From positions 4,170-10,022 of the forward strand of contig MEMY01000030.1 in assembly GCA_001768965.1 (NCBI GenBank): a DNA stretch of 5,853 nt, in the 5' to 3' direction. Under the pieces are notes generated by a model that saw only the letters and a list, made by a program, of their open reading frames with translations, did no database searches and was not told where the DNA came from. How positions within the stretch are numbered: the stretch's first letter is position 1; each line of letters opens with the position of its first letter. Position numbers and translations under genes: made by a program. Origin of the DNA: an archaeon RBG_16_50_20. GTDB taxonomy: Archaea > Thermoproteota > Bathyarchaeia > 40CM-2-53-6. Shown in pieces: positions 1-5,008 of the stretch.

Positions 1-87
1 AATCCGGAAGAACTCGCTAATAAGCTGGGATTCAAACCCACCGAGTATCAGCAGGAATTTTTCGATTATCGGTACCGGAAATTCTAG
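1..87 (+). CDS. C-terminal end of an unidentified protein (5' partial)
   Basis: Frame 1 is open from the window edge and gives 28 codons before a TAG at 85-87. The peptide is rich in charged and aromatic residues and ends in FFDYRYRKF, which looks like a genuine protein tail rather than random translation. No domain can be recognised in so short a piece, and the start lies outside the window. The gene runs in the same direction as the small gene at 187-444 but is separated from it by 99 nt with an inverted repeat and a TATA-like box, so the two are probably transcribed separately. Reality of the gene is likely; its function is unknown. Confidence 0.5.
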   Translation, partial: NPEELANKLGFKPTEYQQEFFDYRYRKF

Positions 88-92
88 CCGTG

Positions 93-144
93 GTCCTAGA
101 GAGTACCCTTCGTGAACGAACTCCTTCGTTTCAATGGCTAGGAC
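93..144. repeat. Nested inverted repeats in intergenic spacer
   Basis: GTCCTAG (93-99) is matched perfectly by CTAGGAC (138-144). Inside it, AACGAA (115-120) pairs with TTCGTT (125-130) across a CTCC loop, with a possible extra G-U pair (114-131). CCTTCGT occurs twice (107-113 and 123-129), so the first copy can also pair with ACGAA (116-120), giving two mutually exclusive hairpins. The structure lies between the upstream stop codon and the TATA-like box of the next gene. It could be a 3' structure of the upstream mRNA, an operator, or chance; it has no oligo-T tail, so a terminator is not indicated. Confidence 0.35.
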
Positions 145-148
145 AGCG

Positions 149-156
149 TTTATCAT
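149..156 (+). promoter_or_regulatory. TATA-like box for the small gene at 187
   Basis: TTTATCAT resembles an archaeal TATA box. Its centre is about 34 nt upstream of the ATG at 187, which would place initiation a few nucleotides before the start codon and give a leaderless or nearly leaderless mRNA. This agrees with the lack of a strong Shine-Dalgarno sequence there. No clear BRE is visible, so the call rests on position and a short AT-rich match. Confidence 0.3.
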
Positions 157-186
157 TCTGCTCCCTGCAACCAACCCTGAGAAATC

Positions 187-444
187 ATGCTTCTGATCGT
201 CGGTCTGTCGATGACAGTAGGTGACGTCCCTGTTGTCGTTCTGAAGCAGGTTGATGCGACTCTAGCTACCGCGGGTTTCAAGAAAGAGGTTTCTTCCGTG
301 ATAAAACCGGGAAAGGAGTACTCGGTTACTTACGAGGGACCTAGTGCTGACAAGAGCGGAATCGAAGAGCTTCTGAAACCCCTCACCGAGCAACATCACG
401 TCAACGTTTCAGTAGAGGTTGAAGAATCGGTAAGGTTCCCTTAA
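187..444 (+). CDS. Small uncharacterised protein, 85 aa
   Basis: I do not recognise this protein. It has no cysteine, no signal peptide and no convincing membrane segment, so a small soluble cytoplasmic protein is likely. The pattern suggests an alpha/beta fold: a hydrophobic strand around residues 13-20, a helix 21-30, a strand 44-50, a helix 55-68 and a last strand 71-80. The start is uncertain: ATG at 187 has only a weak GAG-like site but suits leaderless initiation, while ATG at 211 would drop eight hydrophobic residues and begin MTVGDVPVV. Its stop lies only 10 nt from the stop of the convergent fused E1 gene, which leaves almost no room for terminators between the two transcripts. Amino-acid composition is normal, so it is probably real. 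Confidence 0.6.
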   Translation: MLLIVGLSMTVGDVPVVVLKQVDATLATAGFKKEVSSVIKPGKEYSVTYEGPSADKSGIEELLKPLTEQHHVNVSVEVEESVRFP

Positions 445-454
445 GGTCAGTTGC

Positions 455-1909
455 CTAATATCTTGACATTGTTGGGTCTATTTCCATAGCCCAAGCGTCG
501 ATGCCGCCTTTCAGGTTCTTCACTTTCTTGAAGCCTAGTTGGCGGAGAAAGTTCACGGCCCATCCGCTTCTGACTCCTGTATGGCACTGGAAGACATACT
601 CATCCGTGAGGTTGAACTCGTTTACTCGGTTCGACATTTCGCCGACTGGAATCAGTCTGCTGCCCTCAATTCTGCAGATTTCGTATTCGTGTGGTTCTCT
701 GACATCGATGAGATTGACATGTGCTCCTCGGTCCATTGCACTTTTGAGCTCGGTGACAGTGATCTCGTTTTCCTCGCTTACAGTGTCCACGCCTCCGCGT
801 CCGAGTCCGCAGAAAGCTTCGTAGTCGATCAGTGTTTTGATGGTCGGGTTCTTTCCGCATATTGGGCAGTTTGGATCTTTCTGAAGTCGAAGCTCTCGGA
901 AATCCATCTTCAACGCATCGAAGAGCAACAGCCTCCCGACTAGAGACTCCCCCTTTCCCAGAATGAGCTTGATCGCCTCGGTAGCCTGCAGAGTGCCAAT
1001 CACGCCTGGCAGCACCCCGAGTACGCCTCCTTCGGCGCATGATGGAACCAGACCAGGTGGCGGCGGTTCGGGGTAGAGACATCGATAGCACGGCCCGCGT
1101 TTGGAATCGAAGACTGACACTTGTCCCTCGAACCTGAATATACTCCCGTAAACGTTCGGTTTGCCCAGCAGGACGCAGGCGTCGTTCACGAGATATCGAG
1201 TTGGAAAGTTATCCGTCCCATCGATGACCACATCGTAGTCCCGAACAATTTCCATAGCGTTCTCAGACGTCAGCCTGGTTTCGTACGTGTCCACTTGGAC
1301 GTTCGGGTTTATTTCGAGAATCCGATCCTTCGCTGCTTCCAATTTGGGACGGTTCACATCGCGGACTGAGTAGATGATCTGGCGCTGCAGATTGCTGTAG
1401 TCAACGAGATCATAGTCGACTAATCCAATTCGACCGATGCCTGCTGCGGCAAGATAGAGCGAGAGAGGCGATCCGAGGCCGCCAGCGCCGACCAACAACA
1501 CTTTGGCAGCTTTGAGCTTCTTCTGCCCTGCAAGACCGATTTCCGGCATTATCAAGTGCCGGCCATAACGGCGAATCTCTTCTTGAGTCAACTCCGCAGC
1601 AGAAGATTTCTGGGTGGATCGTTCTAGCTGGGTGACGCCTCCAGCAATAGCTGGGACGATGGTTATCGTGTCGCCCTCTTTGACTGGAGTCTCAACATTC
1701 TTGAGATAGCGAATGTCTTCCTCGTTTAGGTATATGTTGACGAAGTTGCGGATCTTACCTTGCTCGTTGAACAGATGTCTTTCCAGTGCCTGGTAGGATT
1801 CTGCGAGTCTCTTTACCACTTCCCCTACCGTACCGCCTTGGAGCAGCACGCTCTCCTGGTTTCCCACGTAATGCCGAAGGGCAGTGGGGATCATCACTTT
1901 GATTGACAT
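455..1909 (-). CDS. CysO/MoaD-like ubiquitin-fold carrier fused to MoeB/ThiF E1-like adenylyltransferase and rhodanese
   Basis: Residues 1-91 form a beta-grasp sulfur carrier whose start (MSIKVMIPTALRHYVG) and centre (FVNIYLNEEDIRY) closely resemble mycobacterial CysO as I remember it, ending in AIAGG. A linker of about 15 residues follows. Residues 107-365 are an E1-like domain: nucleotide loop GAGGLGS (141-147), NLQRQ with R176, K189, DGTDN with D233, zinc cysteines C274/C277 and C348/C351, and the CAEGGVLG cysteine C291. Residues 382-484 are a rhodanese with DVRE (402-405) and active loop CHTGVRS (C442). Known MoeZ/MOCS3 proteins have the E1-rhodanese pair, adenylate a partner Ubl and convert its terminal glycine to a thiocarboxylate. 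Here the partner is fused in front, so its Gly-Gly (90-91) is internal and presumably needs cleavage. The start is fixed by alignment to CysO; a GGAG lies 12 nt upstream. It is last in the operon, 4 nt after the JAMM gene. All motifs are intact. A role in molybdopterin or thiamine synthesis, or in protein tagging, cannot be excluded. Confidence 0.9.
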   Translation of the reverse strand: MSIKVMIPTALRHYVGNQESVLLQGGTVGEVVKRLAESYQALERHLFNEQGKIRNFVNIYLNEEDIRYLKNVETPVKEGDTITIVPAIAGGVTQLERSTQKSSAAELTQEEIRRYGRHLIMPEIGLAGQKKLKAAKVLLVGAGGLGSPLSLYLAAAGIGRIGLVDYDLVDYSNLQRQIIYSVRDVNRPKLEAAKDRILEINPNVQVDTYETRLTSENAMEIVRDYDVVIDGTDNFPTRYLVNDACVLLGKPNVYGSIFRFEGQVSVFDSKRGPCYRCLYPEPPPPGLVPSCAEGGVLGVLPGVIGTLQATEAIKLILGKGESLVGRLLLFDALKMDFRELRLQKDPNCPICGKNPTIKTLIDYEAFCGLGRGGVDTVSEENEITVTELKSAMDRGAHVNLIDVREPHEYEICRIEGSRLIPVGEMSNRVNEFNLTDEYVFQCHTGVRSGWAVNFLRQLGFKKVKNLKGGIDAWAMEIDPTMSRY

Positions 1910-1913
1910 TTCC

Positions 1914-2342
1914 TCATTCGTCTCCAGTGACTTTCAGATCATCAAGATGAAACGCTGACCTGTCTTCGCTGAGATTCCAGGCCGCTACATCTTTTGGCTG
2001 ACCATTCTGGACTGAGAGAAGTAAGTACGTGTACCATGGCCAGGCGTGTTCCAAATCGAACTGAGATGGCTGTGCGGGCGTATCTGGATGTGAGTGATAG
2101 ATCCCGATCAGACTCATATTCGATCTGCGGGCCTCTTCATCAGCGCGGATCAAGTCCTTTGGATCAATGTTGTATCTATTTCTCCGCGAATCCTGATTCA
2201 CATTCTGAACCGACACGATCCGTTCCACTGTTCGAACCACTGAATCCAAGCCGAGCAGAAAACCACAGCATTCTTCTGGGTAGGTCGACTTCGCGTGGCT
2301 CATGATAAATTGCAGATCACTGTTTCTGATAAGGACCGGCAT
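1914..2342 (-). CDS. mec: JAMM/Mov34 zinc metallopeptidase, Mec-type (CysO-cysteine peptidase-like)
   Basis: This is a 142-residue single-domain JAMM isopeptidase. The zinc and catalytic residues are all present: E24 in PEECCG (22-27), then H83 and H85 and, after exactly seven residues, S93 and D96, which fits the canonical HxHx7SxxD pattern. In Mycobacterium the related enzyme (Mec) removes the cysteine attached to the CysO C-terminus; the archaeal relative HvJAMM1 cleaves Ubl-protein bonds; QbsD trims residues beyond a carrier Gly-Gly. Here the gene lies between cysteine synthase and the carrier-E1 fusion, so both cysteine release and cleavage of the fusion after G91 are plausible. ATG at 2342 is preferred over an upstream in-frame TTG (2357), because GGGAGG (2350-2355) sits 7 nt before it. 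That ATG overlaps the preceding TGA by one base (TGATG), which suggests translational coupling. Confidence 0.9.
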   Translation of the reverse strand: MPVLIRNSDLQFIMSHAKSTYPEECCGFLLGLDSVVRTVERIVSVQNVNQDSRRNRYNIDPKDLIRADEEARRSNMSLIGIYHSHPDTPAQPSQFDLEHAWPWYTYLLLSVQNGQPKDVAAWNLSEDRSAFHLDDLKVTGDE

Positions 2343-3280
2343 CAGGAGTCCTCCCAAAATTTCTCGCTGAGGTATCGCTCACCGCTATCGGGCAAGATCG
2401 CCACGACCGTTCCTCCTTCAATCTCTGAAGCGATCTTTCGAGACGCTGCCAGCGCTGCACCTGACGATACCCCGACCAGAATTCCATGTTCATTGGCGAG
2501 TTGCTTCACTTGCTGCTGGGCCTCTTCCGTGGCAACTTCAACCACGCGATCCGGGAAAGTTGGATCGTAGATCTTAGGTCGGATCGATGTGGGAATGTGC
2601 TTGAGGCCTTCTATTCCATGGAAAGGTGAACTTGGTTGAACCGCTATGATCTGTATGCGCTGATTGTACTCACGAAGCCTCCTACCAACCCCCATCAATG
2701 TTCCACCAGTTCCAACTCCGGCGACCAAATGAGTTACTGAACTTGAGGTTTGGCTCCAGATTTCCGGACCTGTCGTATCGTAGTGCGCACGCCAATTTGC
2801 CTCGTTTGAATATTGGTCCGCATAGAAATATCTGGAAGGATTCCCGGAGTAGATTTCACGCGCCTTACGTATTGCGCCGTCGGAACCTTCAAGAGGGTCC
2901 GTGTAAACCAACTCAACGCCGTAGGCCCGTAAGATACGCTTCCGCTCCTCGTTGGCATTCTTCGGGATCGTGAGCATTACTCTGTAACCTTTGGTTGCCC
3001 CTATCATCGCATACGCTATTCCCGCATTCCCCGACGTCGCATCCAGTATTGTCTTGGAGGAAGTCAGTTGACCGCCACTTTCAGCGGTCGATATTATAGA
3101 CAGCGCCGACCGGTCCTTCACTGACCCAGTTGGGTTCAACCACTCAGCTTTCCCGTAAACCCGCACACCCAGTTTTCTGGAGGTCAAGAAGCTCAGGTCA
3201 ATCAGCGGGGTATTCCCAACTTCAGCCAATAGCGAATCAACGCTTAGAGTCGAAAATGCGGCTTGGGATTGTCCGAGCAT
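2342..3280 (-). CDS. cysM: PLP-dependent cysteine synthase, CysM-like
   Basis: The 312 residues span a complete fold-type II cysteine synthase. K55 in NPTGSVKDR is the Schiff-base lysine, TSGNAG (82-87) contacts substrate, GVGTGGT (188-194) holds the PLP phosphate, SSGAA lies at 272-276 and PDSGERY at 297-303. The family displaces acetate or phosphate from an activated serine with sulfide or, in mycobacterial CysM, with the CysO thiocarboxylate. Context with a CysO-like carrier and a Mec-like peptidase argues for the latter. Whether the serine donor is O-phosphoserine or O-acetylserine is unclear: the segment QPSSPFHGIEG (215-225) lacks an arginine where I expect the phosphate-binding arginine of the mycobacterial enzyme. 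The start is the only ATG near the usual N-terminus; no Shine-Dalgarno is seen and a TATA-like box lies about 50 nt upstream. First gene of a three-gene minus-strand operon. Confidence 0.92.
   Translation of the reverse strand: MLGQSQAAFSTLSVDSLLAEVGNTPLIDLSFLTSRKLGVRVYGKAEWLNPTGSVKDRSALSIISTAESGGQLTSSKTILDATSGNAGIAYAMIGATKGYRVMLTIPKNANEERKRILRAYGVELVYTDPLEGSDGAIRKAREIYSGNPSRYFYADQYSNEANWRAHYDTTGPEIWSQTSSSVTHLVAGVGTGGTLMGVGRRLREYNQRIQIIAVQPSSPFHGIEGLKHIPTSIRPKIYDPTFPDRVVEVATEEAQQQVKQLANEHGILVGVSSGAALAASRKIASEIEGGTVVAILPDSGERYLSEKFWEDS
2350..2355 (-). promoter_or_regulatory. Ribosome binding site that fixes the JAMM start
   Basis: On the minus strand GGGAGG precedes the ATG at 2342 by 7 nt. 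It lies inside the last codons of the cysteine synthase gene (Trp-Glu-Asp). It rules in the ATG overlapping the upstream stop codon and argues against the in-frame TTG at 2357, which would put the site inside the gene. Confidence 0.65.
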
Positions 3281-3325
3281 GATCGGTGCCTGCTGAATAG
3301 TCGTGAATATGACGTATGTTATGCA

Positions 3326-3333
3326 TTATTTAA
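3326..3333 (-). promoter_or_regulatory. TATA-like box for the cysteine operon
   Basis: The minus strand reads GGTTAAATAATG; TTAAATAA is a reasonable archaeal TATA element, centred about 50 nt before the cysteine synthase ATG. Transcription would then begin about 25 nt upstream of the ATG. It is the most AT-rich stretch of the divergent region. The flank upstream of it is not a good BRE. Confidence 0.45.
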
Positions 3334-3340
3334 CCAGATA

Positions 3341-3365
3341 GCCAACGCAAGCCAATTCGAGTCAA
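3341..3365. repeat. Three 5-bp repeats at exact 10-bp spacing
   Basis: GCCAA at 3341 and 3351 and GTCAA at 3361 fall at one-helical-turn intervals, directly upstream of the TATA-like box that serves the cysteine operon. Equal spacing on one face of the helix is typical of activator or repressor half-sites. The units are only five bases and one carries a mismatch, so chance is a real possibility. Confidence 0.2.
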
Positions 3366-3373
3366 TGGAGACG

Positions 3374-3414
3374 AGTTTTCGTTGCACAATTCTCCGGTAG
3401 CGATCACGAAAACT
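3374..3414. repeat. Perfect 9-bp inverted repeat in the divergent control region
   Basis: AGTTTTCGT (3374-3382) is the exact reverse complement of ACGAAAACT (3406-3414), separated by 23 nt. The arms are centred about 32 bp apart, three helical turns, so a dimeric or tetrameric regulator could bind both. It overlaps a smaller GGTAG/CTACC repeat (3396-3400, 3413-3417). It sits between the two divergent promoters and may control either. It is unlikely to be a terminator, since no transcript is expected to end here. Confidence 0.4.
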
Positions 3415-3481
3415 ACCTAAGGTTGTTAGCGTTACCGACGGCAGTAACATGCTTGTTTAGTTTCACTCGGCTCACCCCCGA

Positions 3482-3497
3482 CACCTATCCCTAGGTG
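3482..3497. repeat. CACCTA-TCCC-TAGGTG inverted repeat beside the plus-strand TATA box
   Basis: A perfect 6-bp palindromic pair with a 4-bp centre ends 2 bp before the TATA-like sequence of the AbrB-actin operon, exactly where the BRE would lie. A protein bound here would compete with TBP/TFB, which is a common archaeal repression mode. The AbrB-like product of the first gene is an obvious candidate ligand, as such proteins often autoregulate; this link is inference. Confidence 0.4.
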
Positions 3498-3499
3498 CG

Positions 3500-3505
3500 T
3501 TATAT
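3500..3505 (+). promoter_or_regulatory. TATA-like box for the actin operon
   Basis: TTATAT lies inside GCGTTATATCGC. It is about 55 nt upstream of the chosen ATG at 3558, which predicts a leader of roughly 30 nt carrying the GGTGA ribosome site. Its position right after the CACCTA/TAGGTG repeat strengthens the call. Together with the TATA box of the cysteine operon it makes this a divergent promoter region. Confidence 0.4.
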
Positions 3506-3544
3506 CGCGACTTTTCGACAGTTGGTTTGCATTGTTGTTTGCAT

Positions 3545-3549
3545 GGTGA
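3545..3549 (+). promoter_or_regulatory. Ribosome binding site GGTGA for the AbrB-like gene
   Basis: GGTGA, complementary to the 3' end of archaeal 16S rRNA, is 8 nt before the ATG at 3558. It overlaps the alternative ATG at 3543, so that start and the longer frame from 3495 are less likely; the latter would also remove the leader after the TATA box. Confidence 0.5.
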
Positions 3550-3557
3550 ACTATCAC

Positions 3558-3734
3558 ATGCTCGAAGGATCCGCGAAAATAATCCTGCCAACGCGCAGCG
3601 ATCGAAGCAAGACAGGCATCCTCTACATTCCCGCTGACCTCGTCAAGGATTCCTCTTTCCCATTCGGTCCCGACCAAGAAGTCGTCGTCCGCATTGTAGG
3701 TAAGCACCTCGTCGTAGAGGGAGTGAGATCGTAA
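3558..3734 (+). CDS. Small AbrB/MazE-like swapped-hairpin protein, 58 aa
   Basis: The product is probably a small DNA-binding dimer. Residues 18-55 carry an AbrB/SpoVT-like pattern: a strand leading to TGILYIPADLV (19-29), a short turn with FPFGPDQ, then alternating-hydrophobic strands EVVVRIVGKHLVVEG. The IP pair followed by the (F)xxGxxVxVxxxxxxLxVE spacing is what marks the family; the basic N-terminal stretch (RSDRSK) could touch DNA. The length fits a single domain with nothing appended. ATG at 3558 is chosen because of the GGTGA site; in-frame starts at 3543 and 3495 exist. Its TAA shares one base with the actin-gene ATG (TAATG), so the two are translationally coupled. It could be an autoregulator of the actin operon, a DNA adaptor for the filament, or an antitoxin-like protein; no toxin gene is adjacent. 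Confidence 0.6.
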   Translation: MLEGSAKIILPTRSDRSKTGILYIPADLVKDSSFPFGPDQEVVVRIVGKHLVVEGVRS

Positions 3735-5008
3735 TGGTAACAGACAGTTACAGAAGCCACTACACCTTTGCCATGGATTTCGGGACGAGTGATTTCAAAT
3801 TCGGTCCAATTACATGCGGTGATGCTCCTCGAGTTGTGAACAATCGAGGTTACTTCCCCGACAAGAAGTCAGTGATGTACAAGGCCTTTGAAACAGCGCC
3901 CGATGTTATAGTAGGCGAAGAGGTGCCACTCTACCTCCAATCCAATGAGGACCTGTCAAGTCGTCTAATTTATCCTATGCGCAACGGAGTTATCGAAAAG
4001 GCTGACGAGACTGCTTGGAGAGTCGTTGGCGCGCTCTCGGAATACGGACTTAGCACGTTCACACCGGAACCGAACAACGGCTTCCAAGGTTACAATGTAG
4101 TTGCCTCACTCTCATCCGTATCACCGCGCTACATGTACGAGCAGCTTCTAGATACCTTCAAGCAAGCCAATGCAACCGGCTCCGTCCGAGCCGTCACCGT
4201 CATCCCACAACCCTTCGCCGTGGCAATAGGGCATGGAGTAACAACATGCGTTGTCATAGAATCGGGGCATGGCAACAGTCAGGTCTGCCCGATTTCAAAG
4301 TATCCAATACGCACTTCCCAGGTCGCTTTGAACCGCGGAGGAGGCGATGCCAACGCCATCACGTCCGAGATCCTGAAGGATGCTGGTTACGCTGACCTAG
4401 CAAACGAAGAAGCACTAGTTCGGAAGGTTAAGGAGAGCATTGGCTTAGTCCCTGCCGATCTAGATACAGCGATTCTAGAAGCAAAGAAATCACCAAGAAA
4501 GTTCCGAGCAAGACACAAGGTTCCCGGAACTCGCATTGAAATCGACCTCGAAAAGGATTCTTGGACTCGATTCCTTATCGGCGAGTACGTCTTCAACCCC
4601 AATCACGAGATTTTCGAGAGCTACTTCGGCCGCGGAATGCCCCGCCCCAAAGACGTGAAGATGGGTGACACCGTCTTTCGCGGCATGCTCGACTTCGGAG
4701 ACGCCATTATCGCATCAGTTGAAAGATGCCCTGTAGAACTTCAACCATTGCTCTATCGCGAGATACTCCTGTCCGGAGGAAACTTCAGCTGGACCGTCCC
4801 TGAACCCCTCGAGGCCGTCGCAGTGGACGCTCCGACAAAGATCAAGCTGCTGCTGCGCGACAAAGGAATCAAGAACGTTTCCGTGAAGATGACAAAATCG
4901 CCACAATTCTCAGTCTGGCATGGATGCATAATCTACGGTTTCGCCGTACCAGACGAATACGAATGGGACTGGCAGCGACTCGAAGGATGGATGAAGTTCA
5001 GTGGCTAA
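3734..5008 (+). CDS. Archaeal actin-family ATPase (crenactin-like)
   Basis: At 424 residues it is a full-length actin-fold protein, predicted to polymerise with ATP in the cytoplasm. Phosphate-1 loop: DFGTSDFK (15-22), the DxGxxxxK pattern of actin D11-K18. Phosphate-2: ESGHGNSQV (176-184). Counting back 17 residues from there gives Q159, matching the catalytic Q137 of actin. The adenosine loop is LLSGGNF (345-351). RGGGDANAITSEIL (201-214) matches the actin LAGRDLTDYLMKIL segment, and SVWHGCIIYGF (393-403) matches actin SVWIGGSILAS near the C-terminus. These matches favour the actin/crenactin branch over ParM or MreB. Oddities: the actin D154 and D157 positions are Glu and His. It is coupled to the AbrB-like gene upstream and overlaps the next gene by 8 nt. 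Likely role: cell shape, division or membrane organisation; DNA segregation is an alternative given the DNA-binding neighbour. Confidence 0.88.
   Translation: MVTDSYRSHYTFAMDFGTSDFKFGPITCGDAPRVVNNRGYFPDKKSVMYKAFETAPDVIVGEEVPLYLQSNEDLSSRLIYPMRNGVIEKADETAWRVVGALSEYGLSTFTPEPNNGFQGYNVVASLSSVSPRYMYEQLLDTFKQANATGSVRAVTVIPQPFAVAIGHGVTTCVVIESGHGNSQVCPISKYPIRTSQVALNRGGGDANAITSEILKDAGYADLANEEALVRKVKESIGLVPADLDTAILEAKKSPRKFRARHKVPGTRIEIDLEKDSWTRFLIGEYVFNPNHEIFESYFGRGMPRPKDVKMGDTVFRGMLDFGDAIIASVERCPVELQPLLYREILLSGGNFSWTVPEPLEAVAVDAPTKIKLLLRDKGIKNVSVKMTKSPQFSVWHGCIIYGFAVPDEYEWDWQRLEGWMKFSG

Noticed and set aside
93..144. tRNA-like gene, because the outer stem has 7 bp like an acceptor stem
   Set aside because: Only 52 nt long, with no D arm, no anticodon arm of proper size, no TTCRANY loop and no discriminator/CCA context.
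539..943. Plus-strand reading frame of 134 codons antisense to the fused E1 gene
   Set aside because: It lies wholly opposite conserved E1 and rhodanese codons, and its translation has no domain character. The same holds for the other frames opposite or inside the genes of both operons.
1600..1640. Separate translation of the E1 domain, or frameshifting at the Gly-Gly codons, where GGAGG occurs on the minus strand
   Set aside because: The GGAGG is simply the Gly-Gly codons. The next in-frame start candidate (TTG, residue 107) has a GGAG directly abutting it with no spacing, and a +1 shift would disrupt the Gly-Gly.
2340..2357. TTG at 2357 as the start of the JAMM gene
   Set aside because: The GGGAGG ribosome site would lie inside the gene; ATG at 2342 has correct spacing and gives the normal Mec N-terminus.
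3495..3557. Longer N-terminus of the AbrB-like protein from ATG at 3495 or 3543
   Set aside because: The extra residues are hydrophobic and cysteine-containing, do not suit the family, and fall on the likely promoter leader; GGTGA fits ATG at 3558.
3734..5008. ParM- or MreB/Hsp70-type identity for the actin-like gene
   Set aside because: The SVWHGC and LLSGGNF segments and the placement of Q159 match actin and crenactin much better; a segregation role remains possible but not a bacterial ParM identity.
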